Assembly: GCF_011007365.1 (NCBI RefSeq)
Contig: NZ_WFKM01000004.1
Span: 174,289-238,288, forward strand
Origin: Sphingobacterium sp. xlx-96
GTDB taxonomy: Bacteria; Bacteroidota; Bacteroidia; Sphingobacteriales; Sphingobacteriaceae
Direction of reading: 5' to 3'
Length of the DNA stretch: 64,000 nt
Positions within the stretch are counted from its first letter, which is position 1. Each line of letters starts with the position of its first letter. The notes below the pieces were generated by a model, which saw nothing but the letters and a program-made list of their open reading frames with translations, did not search any database and was not told the DNA's origin. This document shows positions 16,774 to 26,065 of this stretch, piece after piece. A program made the translations under genes and the position numbers.

Positions 16774-17048
16774 TTTGGCTTTGGTAAATACCGATTCACT
16801 TTACACTCGACTGGAATCAAGATCGAGACAATCCCTATGACTTTTCCTGCAAAACACATCAAGATCGCAACAATCGGATTTGGCTTTGGCAAATACCGAT
16901 TCACTTTACACTCGACTGGAATCAAGATCGAGACAATCCCTTTGACTTTTGCAACAAAGTACATCAAGATCACAGCAATCGGATCCACTTTTGCCAAAAA
17001 CAGATCTACTTTTTCTTAAAACCGATCCACTTTTGGCGCAAAAGTGGA
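16774..17048. repeat. 21-bp-periodic degenerate tandem array with a 105-bp higher-order repeat
   Basis: Thirteen consecutive 21-bp units (the last 23 bp) run without a gap. Two unit types alternate: one like TTTGGCTTTGGCAAATACCG or TCCACTTTTGCCAAAAACAG, the other like ATCAAGATCGCAACAATCGG. Five units make a 105-bp block present twice almost exactly (starts 16774 and 16879). The consensus of the first type is T-Y-x-ACTTTTGCxAAAAxCGA. Because 21 bp is seven codons, open frames appear on both strands with heptad repeats; I do not take them as genes. Together with the hairpins downstream it fills the 526-bp gap after the second AraC gene. Resembles multi-repeat ends of IS21-like elements or a regulator-binding array; not decided. 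Confidence 0.85.
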
Positions 17049-17185
17049 TCAAAACGGTGAGTACGGACTTACCCTCAAAAACATGCTCTAAATAACCTTT
17101 CACCCTATTTAAAACTATTTTAGAACCGATGGTGTCAAATCGGGTCACAAAAAACAGACACCCTCTAAAAAGATTGACCCGATTT
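17024..17185. other. Two inverted repeats flanking the 21-bp array
   Basis: First, GATCCACTTTTG (17024-17035), GCG, CAAAAGTGGATC is a perfect 12-bp inverted repeat made from the last array unit. Second, AAATCGGGTCA (17137-17147) and TGACCCGATTT (17175-17185) are exact inverses 27 bp apart. Neither is followed by a T tract, so they do not look like terminators. They may be binding sites or ends of a decayed mobile element. Confidence 0.6.
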
Positions 17186-17263
17186 ACCCCCCTGTTTCAA
17201 ATAGTGCCCGTAGTACCTTTGGGGCATAAACTTTTATCTATTAACAAATATAAATTTTAAGTC

Positions 17264-17881
17264 ATGGCAAAACCAGTACTTTCATCCAAAACAGAAACCG
17301 CAGCAAAGTTGCTGCAGTACGCTGAAAACATCCTTGCAAAAGTAACAGAAAATGCAAGCCTATTTCCTGATCCTGTGCCTACCTTAGCGGATATAGAATC
17401 CGCTCTACAGGCCTATCGTAGTGGTCTCACAGAGGCTTCTTTTAGGGATATGCGACAGGTGGAATTAAAGAACCAGCAGGCGGCTCAACTAAAGGCATTG
17501 CTGTATGACTTCTCGCTCTACGTGGAGACTGTGGCACAGGGTAATCCAGCAACCATTATGGCAGCCGGATTCGCCCCAAGCAAAAAAAAGGTCGCCAGTG
17601 GAGAATCCTCCCCTAAACCAACCGATTTTAGGGTAGAAATTACGCAAGCGGGATTACAGCAGGTCGGTGTGCGTGTCAAAGCATGGAAACCAGCACGATT
17701 TTACCAATTTGAATACCGAAAGGTAGGTAGCGAAAATGAGTGGACGCGTGTGTTGACAAGCAAGTCCAAGACAATAATCGGCAATCTGGAGCATTTGCAA
17801 CAATACGAATTTAGAGTGACCTATCTAGGTACAAACCCTACGCCCAATTACAGTGACATCGTACGCTGCTATGTCGTATAG
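17264..17881 (+). CDS. Hypothetical protein with helical N-terminal half and fibronectin III-like C-terminal domain
   Basis: The 205-residue protein has no signal peptide. Residues 1-100 are helical (AAKLLQYAENILAKVTENAS, then EASFRDMRQVELKNQQAAQL). After a low-complexity linker (SKKKVASGESSPKP) residues about 118-205 form a fibronectin type III-like beta sandwich: VRVKAWKPARFYQFEYRKVGS, then W near 160, YEFRVTYLG and the closing YSDIVRCYVV. Such proteins are common as unannotated genes in Bacteroidota accessory DNA. It stands alone between the 21-bp array and a strong terminator; the array is therefore in its upstream region. Function unknown. Confidence 0.7.
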   Translation: MAKPVLSSKTETAAKLLQYAENILAKVTENASLFPDPVPTLADIESALQAYRSGLTEASFRDMRQVELKNQQAAQLKALLYDFSLYVETVAQGNPATIMAAGFAPSKKKVASGESSPKPTDFRVEITQAGLQQVGVRVKAWKPARFYQFEYRKVGSENEWTRVLTSKSKTIIGNLEHLQQYEFRVTYLGTNPTPNYSDIVRCYVV

Positions 17882-17888
17882 TTAAACG

Positions 17889-17930
17889 AAACTTTCACGA
17901 TGCATCAATATTGGTACATCGTGAAAGTTT
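17889..17930 (+). terminator. Terminator after the Fn3-like gene
   Basis: 14-bp stem AAACTTTCACGATG / CATCGTGAAAGTTT with a 14-nt loop, followed by TATTATCTTT. Confidence 0.8.
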
Positions 17931-17961
17931 TATTATCTTTAGACTACTTTGATTACCAATT

Positions 17962-18627
17962 ATGAAGACTATCTGCATCAAACATCCTCTTCGAGATCTT
18001 ATTTATACAACGAATGAAATAGGGACTCCCCTATCTCATGAAGTTCAAAGTTTGGACAATTACCGCAAAGCACACGATGAGGTCTGGAAAATGAAACTGC
18101 TCTTCGAGAAAGAAAGAGGAAAAGTTCTATTAGCCATCATAGAGATCGACCTCCTAGATAGAGAATATCTGGAACTGCTGGACATGTATAACTTCTACAA
18201 AGAGACCAGCCAATTGTCGCCATCAGCCCCGCTATACAACTTAGACTATAAACTACAGGTAGAACTACGCGACTTCTACTTGCAGGTAAAAGAGCTACAT
18301 CAAGCTATCCTACGGTTTTATGATGAGGTACGTAGCTGTACCACGGCATACAATGCTATTACCGATACCTTTTACAGGGGAGACAAGCCGATAGATCCAT
18401 TAAACTTCACCGTTCTGGACGCTATATTCCTCCATCATGAAGATATGGATGTCGATATCGTTTCTTTGGATAAGGATCTGCAAGAGTTCTTACAGACCGT
18501 GACAGAAGTTTACAATACCATGGACGACTATATCGTGCAGTATAATGAATTGTATCAGATATACAGCCGAGCTATCTTCAATATTGCACAACTGAGCAAG
18601 GATGTATACAATTTTCAAATGTTATAA
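17962..18627 (+). CDS. Hypothetical helical protein, 221 residues
   Basis: No family recognised. No signal peptide or membrane segment. The chain is almost entirely predicted helix, rich in Leu, Tyr, Asp and Glu, with long stretches such as VWKMKLLFEKERGKVLLAII and LRDFYLQVKELHQAILRFYD and a final YNTMDDYIVQYNELYQIYSRA, suggesting a cytosolic helical bundle or coiled coil. It follows the terminator of the Fn3-like gene by 31 bp and so starts its own transcript. Position inside the accessory stretch gives no further hint. Confidence 0.6.
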   Translation: MKTICIKHPLRDLIYTTNEIGTPLSHEVQSLDNYRKAHDEVWKMKLLFEKERGKVLLAIIEIDLLDREYLELLDMYNFYKETSQLSPSAPLYNLDYKLQVELRDFYLQVKELHQAILRFYDEVRSCTTAYNAITDTFYRGDKPIDPLNFTVLDAIFLHHEDMDVDIVSLDKDLQEFLQTVTEVYNTMDDYIVQYNELYQIYSRAIFNIAQLSKDVYNFQML

Positions 18628-18764
18628 GATAGTATCGATAGCATTCATTATCTTCATGTTATAAACGAAGTAAACTTGCAACGCCAAATAATTACTGCCC
18701 TATAGTATAGCACTTCGTTCAGCCTCCTGACGATAGCCAAAGTTTCTATTTCAACTATACTGTT

Positions 18765-20483
18765 ATGTTTAGATTTGCTTTTCTACTATTAACGGCACTG
18801 TTTCTTATCAGCTGCAAGGGAAAACAACCAAAGAAGAGAAAAACTTCGGATGTATCCACCTGTGCTAGTACTACAACTTCCGATAGAGAATGGTATTATT
18901 CAGGAAAAAAAGCTCCTCTATTTAAAGGCTTAGCGGGTATTGATTTCAAAATATCAACCACAAACGAAGAAGCACAACAATATTTCAACCAAGGAATGAT
19001 GTTATGCTATGGTTTTAATCATGCGGAAGCAGCAAGGTCTTTTTTTGAAGCCATGCGACTAGATTCAACTTGCGCTATGGCCCATTGGGGCTTTGCTTAT
19101 GCACTAGGGCCTAACTACAATGCAGGAATGGAAAACGACAACTATCAACTAGCTAACGATGCTGTCATAAAAGCTAAATCTCTTTCCATGGGTGGTACCC
19201 CACTAGAAATAGAACTTATCAAAGCACTAAGCTATCGGTATCAATCTAGTCCACCAGCCGACCGATCACCATTAAATATTGCTTACGCCAACGCAATGAA
19301 AAAAGTGTATGAGAAATTTCCTGCACATCCGGATATCGGTGCTTTATACGCTGATGCTTTAATGAACTTACACCCTTGGGATCTTTACGACAATACAACA
19401 AAACAGTCTAAAGAATGGACTCCCGAATTGGTTGGCGTTTTAGAACAGCTTATGAAATCCAATCCAAAGCACCCTGGCGCGCATCATTTCTACATACATG
19501 CGGTGGAAGCATCATCTGCTCCCCAACGCGCCCTCAATAGTGCAAAGCTCTTAGATACTTTAGTGCCGGGAGCAGGCCATCTACTACATATGCCCTCCCA
19601 TATTTACATTAACACGGGTGACTACCATCTCGCGACACAATCAAACCTGCGTGCCATAGCTGTTGACAGTGCTTATACAATAGCATGCTATGCGCATGGA
19701 ATATACCCTTTAGCTTATTATCCACACAACTACCATTTCCTTGCTGCCACAGCTGCCCTAGAGGGCAATTCATCGCTATCATTCTATGCTGCTGAAAGGC
19801 TACAACAACATCTGGCACGCGATCTGATGGAACAGCCCGAATGGAGCACCCTACAGCATTATTACACGATACCTTACTACATAGCTGTTAAATTCGGTAT
19901 GTGGGATAAAATTCTATCTTTTCCTGCTCCGCCAAGAAACATGCCTTATCCGAACGCAATCTGGCATTATGCTAAAGGGCTGGCTTACATTGGGAAAAAA
20001 GAGATTAACAACGCTCAAAAAGAAGCCGAAAAACTGGAAGAATTATCCAGAGACAGCAGCCTCTCCCAACTCACGGTCTGGAATATAAATACAATGGCTG
20101 ATTTGGTACAGATAGCAAATAAAGTACTTGCTGCTGCAATAAATGTTAAAAATAACGATCTCGATAAATCGATACAACTACTTCAAGAAGCTGTTACTAT
20201 AGAGGATAAACTAAAATATAACGAACCACCGGATTGGTTTTTCTCTGTAAGGCATCATTTAGGAGCAGTACTACTACGATCTAAAAACTACGAAAAAGCA
20301 GCACATATATATGTAGAAGACTTAAAAAAATGGAAGAAAAATGGCTGGGCATTATTGGGACTACATGAGGCATTACTAAAGCAAAAAAAAATCAGCGACG
20401 CAAAAAAAATTATGATCGCATTCAATGAAGCCTGGAAATACGCAGACACCAAGATCCAGTCTTCCTCAGCGATTTTCTATTAA
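18765..20483 (+). CDS. Tetratricopeptide-repeat lipoprotein
   Basis: The 572-residue protein opens with a lipoprotein signal peptide (FAFLLLTALFLISC, Cys17 lipidated) and a polar linker. TPR-like helices begin near residue 65 (AQQYFNQGMMLCYGFNHAEA, then MRLDSTCAMAHWGFAYALGP) and recur through the chain, including a C-terminal pair near 475-545 (YEKAAHIYVEDLKKWKKNGW). The HPGAHHFYIHAVEASSAPQRA and HMPSHIYINTGDYHLA stretches are typical of a Bacteroidota group of periplasm-facing TPR proteins. It is likely outer-membrane anchored and binds an unknown partner. No neighbour on the same strand is close enough to call an operon. Confidence 0.8.
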   Translation: MFRFAFLLLTALFLISCKGKQPKKRKTSDVSTCASTTTSDREWYYSGKKAPLFKGLAGIDFKISTTNEEAQQYFNQGMMLCYGFNHAEAARSFFEAMRLDSTCAMAHWGFAYALGPNYNAGMENDNYQLANDAVIKAKSLSMGGTPLEIELIKALSYRYQSSPPADRSPLNIAYANAMKKVYEKFPAHPDIGALYADALMNLHPWDLYDNTTKQSKEWTPELVGVLEQLMKSNPKHPGAHHFYIHAVEASSAPQRALNSAKLLDTLVPGAGHLLHMPSHIYINTGDYHLATQSNLRAIAVDSAYTIACYAHGIYPLAYYPHNYHFLAATAALEGNSSLSFYAAERLQQHLARDLMEQPEWSTLQHYYTIPYYIAVKFGMWDKILSFPAPPRNMPYPNAIWHYAKGLAYIGKKEINNAQKEAEKLEELSRDSSLSQLTVWNINTMADLVQIANKVLAAAINVKNNDLDKSIQLLQEAVTIEDKLKYNEPPDWFFSVRHHLGAVLLRSKNYEKAAHIYVEDLKKWKKNGWALLGLHEALLKQKKISDAKKIMIAFNEAWKYADTKIQSSSAIFY

Positions 20484-20608
20484 CACCAAGCTGACTAGGG
20501 ATGTAATGCTATAGGAGCAGTTGTGATGTCTGTGAGAAATTACGTATTTTTCATTTATAAAAAATCCAAATAACTGAACTTGACTTCTAAAGTCTGAATT
20601 TAATAAAA

Positions 20609-20950
20609 ATGAAGACCAAAATCGCGACGAAAGGAAACGAATATCTCCCGGTAGCATGGGAATATCGTGAAATTATTGAAGAGCAGATCCTCAAAAAAAA
20701 CAGGGGTAAAATATTCTATTTTGAGGATGATAACACAGTCGGTGAAGCGCAGGGAACCGTACTCCAAATGACCGAAGAAAAAAACAAAGGCGTCTTCATA
20801 ATCATGGATAACGATTATCGGATAAGAATAGACCGTATCATAACACTATTTGGGAAAATAGGGGCTGCTTATGATGAGTACAACCAATATGCAAATTCCT
20901 GTATGGATTGTACGGGAGGTTATACGAAAGAAGAACTTGAAAACATCTAA
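20609..20950 (+). CDS. Small hypothetical protein with a beta-rich core and Cys pair
   Basis: The 113-residue protein has no signal peptide. A beta-rich centre (GEAQGTVLQMTEEKNKGVFI, then MDNDYRIRIDRIITLFGKIG) resembles a small SH3-like barrel, and the C-terminal SCMDCTGGYTKEELENI holds a CxxC pair that could bind metal or form a disulphide. No family is recognised. It is followed by a very strong bidirectional terminator that separates it from the rny-pheT run. Confidence 0.6.
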   Translation: MKTKIATKGNEYLPVAWEYREIIEEQILKKNRGKIFYFEDDNTVGEAQGTVLQMTEEKNKGVFIIMDNDYRIRIDRIITLFGKIGAAYDEYNQYANSCMDCTGGYTKEELENI

Positions 20951-20984
20951 ATATTCAATGGTACGCACCTACGATCTTACAATC

Positions 20985-21032
20985 AAGCATAAAAAAGCCT
21001 CAAAATTTTCACTTTGAGGCTTTTTTATGCTT
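20985..21032. terminator. Strong bidirectional terminator between the small gene and rny
   Basis: Perfect 20-bp stem (AAGCATAAAAAAGCCTCAAA and its exact reverse complement) around an 8-nt loop, with A6 and T6 tracts inside the arms so that it works in both directions. Confidence 0.92.
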
Positions 21033-21045
21033 ATGTCTTAAGCGA

Positions 21046-22605
21046 TTACTTCGCGTACGAAACAGAACGTGTCTCCCGGATTACAGTGACTTTGATCTGA
21101 CCTGGATAAGTCATCTCTGTCTGAATACGGTTCGATATATCTGCGGCTAATATCTCTGACTGTGCATCAGATATTTTTTCACTCTCTACGACAACACGAA
21201 GCTCACGTCCCGCCTGAATCGCAAATGTCTTCTCTACCCCTGGGTAAGATAATGCCAATGCTTCCAATTCTTTCAAACGCTTGATGTAACTTTCAACTAC
21301 TTCACGACGAGCACCTGGACGAGCTCCAGATATCGCATCACAAGCCTGAACGATAGGTGAGATCATCGCTGTCATTTCGATTTCGTCGTGGTGAGCGCCA
21401 ATCGCATTACATACATCCGGATGCTCTTTGTATTTTTCGGCCAATTGCATACCTAAAATCGCGTGTGGCAATTCAGGATTGTCATCTGGTACCTTACCGA
21501 TATCATGTAATAATCCGGCACGTTTTGCATGTTTCACGTTTAAGCCTAATTCAGAAGCCATAGTAGCTGCGAAATTGGCTACTTCACGGGAGTGCTGTAA
21601 TAAATTCTGTCCATAGGACGAACGGTAACGCATACGACCTACCATACGGATCAATTCTGGATGTAGACCATGGATACCCAGGTCGATTGCTGTACGCTCA
21701 CCGATCTCTACAATCTCATCTTCGATCTGTGTACGTGTTTTTGCAACAACCTCTTCGATACGAGCAGGGTGGATACGACCATCTGTCACCAAACGATGTA
21801 ACGCTAAACGAGCTATCTCACGACGCACAGGATCAAACCCAGATAAGATAATAGCTTCTGGTGTGTCGTCTACAATAATTTCTACGCCAGTCGCCGCTTC
21901 CAAAGCCCGGATATTACGCCCTTCACGTCCGATAATACGTCCTTTTACCTCATCGTTTTCAATATTGAAGATAGAAACCGTATTTTCTATAGCAGACTCC
22001 GTAGCTGTACGTTGGATAGTTTGGATAACCACTTTCTTAGCCTCCTTTGAAGCTGTCAATTTAGCCTCATCAACGATATCCTTGATTTGAATCATCGCTT
22101 GTGAACGGGCCTCTTCTTTCAGAGAAGATACCAATTGCTCACGCGCCTCTTCGGCAGTAAGTCCTGCTATAGTCTCTAATTGTTGGATATGTTGGTTTTT
22201 CAACGCTTCAACCTCTTCACGTTTCTTTTCGTTCAATTCGGTCAACTGATCCAACTTCTTGCTCTTATTATCAAGTTCTTGTTTTTCACGATTGATGCTC
22301 TCCAACTTTTGGTTAAGAGATTGTTCCTTTTGACGGATAGAATTTTCCTTTTGGCTTATCGTGTTATTACGTTGATTGACCTCTTTTTCATGCTCTGCTT
22401 TCAGTTGAAGAAACTTCTCTTTAGCCTCCAATTGTCGTTGCTTTTTGGTATGCTCTGCTTGCTTTTCCGCTTCCTTCAAAATACTTTCCGCCTTTTCACT
22501 AGCATCCTTCTCTTGCTTCTTAAACAGCAATTGCAATAAAAACCTCCCTATTGCAACACCAATTAAGAGCGATATTATAATTGAAATTGTTATAGATAAC
22601 TCCAT
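21046..22605 (-). CDS. rny: Ribonuclease Y
   Basis: The 519-residue protein has the RNase Y layout: an N-terminal membrane anchor ([20 protein letters not shown]), a long Glu/Lys/Gln coiled coil (about 30-170), a KH RNA-binding domain ([20 protein letters not shown], near 220) and an HD domain with the metal-binding LLHDIGK motif near 365 and further histidines in HHDEIEM. It is an endoribonuclease that starts mRNA decay at the inner membrane. Length and end ([14 protein letters not shown]) fit the family. It is the last gene of the pheT-coiled coil-zapA-6S-rny run. Confidence 0.95.
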   Translation of the reverse strand: MELSITISIIISLLIGVAIGRFLLQLLFKKQEKDASEKAESILKEAEKQAEHTKKQRQLEAKEKFLQLKAEHEKEVNQRNNTISQKENSIRQKEQSLNQKLESINREKQELDNKSKKLDQLTELNEKKREEVEALKNQHIQQLETIAGLTAEEAREQLVSSLKEEARSQAMIQIKDIVDEAKLTASKEAKKVVIQTIQRTATESAIENTVSIFNIENDEVKGRIIGREGRNIRALEAATGVEIIVDDTPEAIILSGFDPVRREIARLALHRLVTDGRIHPARIEEVVAKTRTQIEDEIVEIGERTAIDLGIHGLHPELIRMVGRMRYRSSYGQNLLQHSREVANFAATMASELGLNVKHAKRAGLLHDIGKVPDDNPELPHAILGMQLAEKYKEHPDVCNAIGAHHDEIEMTAMISPIVQACDAISGARPGARREVVESYIKRLKELEALALSYPGVEKTFAIQAGRELRVVVESEKISDAQSEILAADISNRIQTEMTYPGQIKVTVIRETRSVSYAK

Positions 22606-22646
22606 TTTATTTAGTATATATTATTTAGTTTTTTTTTAAAAAAAAA

Positions 22647-22814
22647 CCGCAATTAAATTAACAGGTATCATGTATTATTAAACTTCGATTACACATGATT
22701 TGAGCGTATGATCATGACCTAGATGGCAAATATGCAAAATGGCCTACATCTTTTTAGTGCTCGTGATATTGAAGCGTTAAGTTTAAAATAGTGACAACCC
22801 GAATTTAATTGCGG
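22647..22814 (-). ncRNA. ssrS: Probable 6S RNA between zapA and rny
   Basis: A 13-bp closing stem (CCGCAATTAAATT / AATTTAATTGCGG) joins the two ends of a 168-nt segment. Read on the minus strand, pairing continues inward: GGGT...TCA with TGA...ACCT, then TATT-TTAAACTT with AAGTTTAA-TAATA, then a more open middle and an apical GAGC/GCTC and AGAT-GGC/GCC-ATCT hairpin. One long interrupted rod with an open centre is the 6S fold, which mimics an open promoter to bind RNA polymerase. The closing stem is followed directly by nine Ts on the minus strand, giving a terminator. It follows zapA on the same strand, as ssrS follows zapA in many Proteobacteria. A covariance-model search was not possible here. 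Confidence 0.65.
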
Positions 22815-22853
22815 CAAATTCGTTGTTAAAGCTCTATATATAAGAACGAAAAC

Positions 22854-23144
22854 TTATTTTTTAAAGAAATCTGTCAAAATCGTATCCAATTCATGAACGG
22901 ACTGCTCCAGTCCAAGATCTTGATGCTGTGCGCTACGCTCGGCTTTGATCATTCCAGTAGCGTATTGTAATACACACATAGACAACAAGTCCTGTTTATC
23001 ACGAACGGAATAGTTTTCCTGCAATTCCTTCATTTTTTCATTTATCAATTTCGCTGCGTGACGTATCACCTCTTCCTCTTCTATCCCAACACGTAAAGGA
23101 TACACACGATCACCGATATTTATTTTTATGGAAATCTCTCCCAT
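22854..23144 (-). CDS. zapA: Cell division protein ZapA
   Basis: The 96-residue protein fits ZapA, a small FtsZ-ring stabiliser: N-terminal ISIKINIGDRVYPLRVGIEE with the typical beta strands, then RHAAKLINEKMKELQENYSV and a long C-terminal helix (QDLLSMCVLQYATGMIKAER). It bridges FtsZ filaments in the cytosol. It is the third gene of the pheT run, 51 bp after a small coiled-coil gene that may be its partner, and directly precedes the probable 6S RNA. Confidence 0.88.
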   Translation of the reverse strand: MGEISIKINIGDRVYPLRVGIEEEEVIRHAAKLINEKMKELQENYSVRDKQDLLSMCVLQYATGMIKAERSAQHQDLGLEQSVHELDTILTDFFKK

Positions 23145-23195
23145 TTTTATGAGCTTTATAATGTATTAAACCAAATTGACTTCACCCTTATTTAG

Positions 23196-23504
23196 TTATT
23201 TCAACAGGTTTATACATCTGTCTATTTCTCGCACAAAATCGTTAATTTTTTGTTTTGTGTCAAGTATTTTTTCATTTATAGCACTTTTATCTATATCCGC
23301 CTCTTCTAAGGATTTGGCTACAGCCATTGCCTTGATCTTTTCTTCAAGCTGATTTACCTTTCCTGAACTGGTCTCAAATGCAACCTGTACCGACTGCAAC
23401 TCCAGTTTTAAAAGATCATTTTCTTCTTGTAAAGCTTCACACAATTGAACTAAATTCTTCGTTTTCTCAACGATAAGATTCATTTGTGTCGATAATGATG
23501 CCAT
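23196..23504 (-). CDS. Small coiled-coil protein upstream of zapA
   Basis: The 102-residue protein is almost wholly coiled coil: LIVEKTKNLVQLCEALQEEN, then LLKLELQSVQVAFETSSGKV and NQLEEKIKAM, and a final helix FVREIDRCINLLK. Such a gene regularly sits between pheT and zapA in Bacteroidota, and by analogy with the ZapA-ZapB pair it may act with ZapA at the division ring. This is inference from position and coiled-coil nature; sequence similarity to ZapB was not shown. The gap to pheT is 28 bp, so it is cotranscribed. Confidence 0.75.
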   Translation of the reverse strand: MASLSTQMNLIVEKTKNLVQLCEALQEENDLLKLELQSVQVAFETSSGKVNQLEEKIKAMAVAKSLEEADIDKSAINEKILDTKQKINDFVREIDRCINLLK

Positions 23505-23532
23505 ATAATAATTCGCAATTAAATTAAATAAA

Positions 23533-25929
23533 CTAGCGCACTACAGCACCAGTCTCTTTCTCAAAGTTAATAATTAATTTTTGAATAATGCTATCAATTT
23601 GTTTATCATTTAGCGTTTTTTCTTCGTCCTGAATCGTAAAACTCAAAGCATAAGACTTTTTACCTTCCGGCAATTTATCTCCTTTATACACATCAAAAAT
23701 GCTAACGCCTTTTAAAAGCTTACGTTCAGACTTCAATGCGATGTTTTTTAACTGCTCAAATGTGATCGAATCATCCAACAATAATGCTAAATCACGACGT
23801 ACAGCAGGGTATTTAGAAACCTCTTTAAACTTGATTTCATTCTTCCGAATCGATCGAATGACCAAATCCCAATCAAAATCAGCGTAATATACCTGTCCAT
23901 CAACATCCGCCTTTTTTAACGCTTCAGCAGCAACAGCACCAAAAGAAACCAACACTTTTTGTCCCTTCATATAATCTAGACCATAGGCCAGATCTGCGTT
24001 TGCAGTTTCCACAACTTGGAGACCTTCAACTTTCAAACGCTTCACAATCATATCGACAGCAGCTTTAAGGTTATAGAAGTTTACTGTGCCATTCGATGCA
24101 TTCCACTGCTCTTTTGATTTATTTCCTACCACACCAAGTACAAGGCGCTGACGTTCGCTATAGCCTTCTTCCAACAGGTGGTATGTCTTACCGTATTCAA
24201 AAAATTTAAGATCGCTAGACTTACGTTTTTGATTATAAGACATAGCTGTCAACATGGAGTAAACCAGATTTTGACGCATCGTATCTAAATCCGAACTCAA
24301 GGGATTTAACAAACGAACAGCTGTAGACTCATCATCTACGTAAGCTAATTTCGTTAACGAATTTGAAAGGATCTCTCTATAACCGTTACCGATCAATAAA
24401 TCAGCTACTTGGTTTAATACGACTTCCTTATCTGGCTTCTCCTGTGTATTAAGTGAAGCTAGAATCTGACTCTTTAACTCGATATTATTGTAACCATAAA
24501 TACGTAAAACCTCCTCGGTAACATCTACTTCACGCGTTACATCCACCTTATAAGCGGGAACTTCAACCGAAAAGACAGCATCTTTTTCGGAAGTAATCGC
24601 AATCCCTAAAGCAAGGATAATTTCCTTGATCTCTTGAACCGGAATCTCTTTACCAATCAAACGTTGTACACTTTTACAGTCTACATCAAACGTAAATGGA
24701 GAAACCGGATTCGGATAATGATCTGTAACAGCAGAAGAAATAGTTCCCCCTGCGATCTCTTGGATCAAAAGTGCAGCTCTTTTTAATGCAAAAACAGTAA
24801 TATTAGGATCTGTCCCCCGCTCAAAACGGAATGAGGAATCTGTTTTTAAACCATGACGCTTAGCAGTCTTACGAACATAAACGGAATTAAAATATGCGGA
24901 CTCTAGAAAGATATCCGTCGTACTTTCAGAAACACCTGAATATTCTCCACCAAAAACTCCTGCGATACACATAGGCTTGGTATCATCGGCTATAACTAAA
25001 TCTTCTGAAGACAATTTACGTTCAACGCCTTCCAGTGTTTTAAAAAGCTCACCCTCGTTGGCTAGACGTACGACGACTTTATCCCCTGCTATCTTAGCTG
25101 CATCAAAGGCATGCAAAGGCTGTCCTAAGTCATGCAAGACATAATTTGTGATATCGACTATATTATTAATTGAGCGGATACCTATTGTATTTAACTTCTC
25201 TTTCAACCAATCGGGAGAGTCCCCTACCTTAACGCCAGAAATGTGTACTCCGGAATATCTTGGGCAAGCTTCGGTGCTTTTCACCTCTACTGCCGCAGCG
25301 CTCGCTCCTGTAGGTTCAGCGAACCCTTCGACATTCGGTAATATGTACGTACTGCGAAAATAAGCGGCCAAATCGCGTGCTACCCCCAAGTGAGATGCTG
25401 CATCTGCACGATTCGGTGTCAATCCGATCTCGAAACAGAAATCATCTTCCATTTGGTAAAACTCTTTGACCAGCGAACCCACTTTTGCATCAGCAGGCAA
25501 CTCTACGATTCCTGCATGTGAGCTACCTAGTCCTATTTCGTCCTCACCGCACAACATTCCCTCGGAAACTTCTCCGCGGATTTTGGACTTTGTAATCTTA
25601 AACGGCTCCCCAACAGTTGGGTGACAAGTCGTTCCCACCGTCGCGACGATCACTTTGAGACCAGCGCGACAGTTTGGCGCACCACATACAATATCCAATG
25701 GTGTACCTGTACCAACATCCACCTTCGTAACACGTAATTTATCTGCATTGGGATGTTGCTCGGCCGAAATCACCTCTCCTACCACTAATCCTTCTAATCC
25801 ACCAGGAATAGACTGTACTTTTTCAACAGCCTCTACTTCTAGACCTATGTCGGTCAGAATCAAGGACAATTCATTCGGAGTCTTTTCTATATCGAGGTAA
25901 TTCTTAAGCCAATTGTAAGAAATATTCAT
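23533..25929 (-). CDS. pheT: Phenylalanyl-tRNA synthetase beta subunit
   Basis: The 798-residue chain has the full bacterial PheT order: N-terminal NISYNWLKNYLDIE, an OB/EMAP-like tRNA-binding domain (EGLVVGEVISAEQHPNADKL, about 45-155), B3/B4 editing domain (about 210-390), B5 DNA-binding-like domain (about 405-475), the class II catalytic-like core (about 490-680) and the C-terminal FDX anticodon-binding domain (KEVSKYPAVRRDLALLLDDS). With PheS, which is not in this window, it charges tRNA-Phe. It heads the run pheT-coiled coil-zapA-6S-rny and is divergent from purL; each has its own TAnnTTTG box in the 136-bp gap. Confidence 0.96.
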   Translation of the reverse strand: MNISYNWLKNYLDIEKTPNELSLILTDIGLEVEAVEKVQSIPGGLEGLVVGEVISAEQHPNADKLRVTKVDVGTGTPLDIVCGAPNCRAGLKVIVATVGTTCHPTVGEPFKITKSKIRGEVSEGMLCGEDEIGLGSSHAGIVELPADAKVGSLVKEFYQMEDDFCFEIGLTPNRADAASHLGVARDLAAYFRSTYILPNVEGFAEPTGASAAAVEVKSTEACPRYSGVHISGVKVGDSPDWLKEKLNTIGIRSINNIVDITNYVLHDLGQPLHAFDAAKIAGDKVVVRLANEGELFKTLEGVERKLSSEDLVIADDTKPMCIAGVFGGEYSGVSESTTDIFLESAYFNSVYVRKTAKRHGLKTDSSFRFERGTDPNITVFALKRAALLIQEIAGGTISSAVTDHYPNPVSPFTFDVDCKSVQRLIGKEIPVQEIKEIILALGIAITSEKDAVFSVEVPAYKVDVTREVDVTEEVLRIYGYNNIELKSQILASLNTQEKPDKEVVLNQVADLLIGNGYREILSNSLTKLAYVDDESTAVRLLNPLSSDLDTMRQNLVYSMLTAMSYNQKRKSSDLKFFEYGKTYHLLEEGYSERQRLVLGVVGNKSKEQWNASNGTVNFYNLKAAVDMIVKRLKVEGLQVVETANADLAYGLDYMKGQKVLVSFGAVAAEALKKADVDGQVYYADFDWDLVIRSIRKNEIKFKEVSKYPAVRRDLALLLDDSITFEQLKNIALKSERKLLKGVSIFDVYKGDKLPEGKKSYALSFTIQDEEKTLNDKQIDSIIQKLIINFEKETGAVVR

Positions 25930-25952
25930 TATTAAATAGTTTTTAAGAGATA

Positions 25953-25960
25953 CAAAGATA
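25953..25960 (-). promoter_or_regulatory. -7 box of the pheT operon
   Basis: Minus-strand TATCTTTG, exact TAnnTTTG match, 23 bp upstream of the pheT ATG. The -33 region (CTTTAT) is a weak match. Confidence 0.6.
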
Positions 25961-26016
25961 GGCTTTTGAGCAGAAAATAAAGCACTTTTTGCTAGTTGCT
26001 TATTTAAAATATTCCG

Positions 26017-26024
26017 TAACTTTG
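26017..26024 (+). promoter_or_regulatory. -7 box of purL
   Basis: TAACTTTG, exact TAnnTTTG match, 41 bp upstream of the ATG, with GTTG about 18 bp further upstream as a possible -33 element. Confidence 0.6.
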
Positions 26025-26065
26025 TAACTTAAGTTGAAGAACGTTCAAAACCCACACATTATATA

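Noticed and set aside
16734..16997. 87-residue minus-strand frame with heptad repeats (LIPVECKV, NRYLPKP)
   Set aside because: The repeats arise from the 21-bp DNA period, which keeps frames open on both strands; there is no start signal and the peptide is unlike a natural protein.
16774..17048. CRISPR array
   Set aside because: Units are contiguous and degenerate with no unique spacers, and no cas genes are near.
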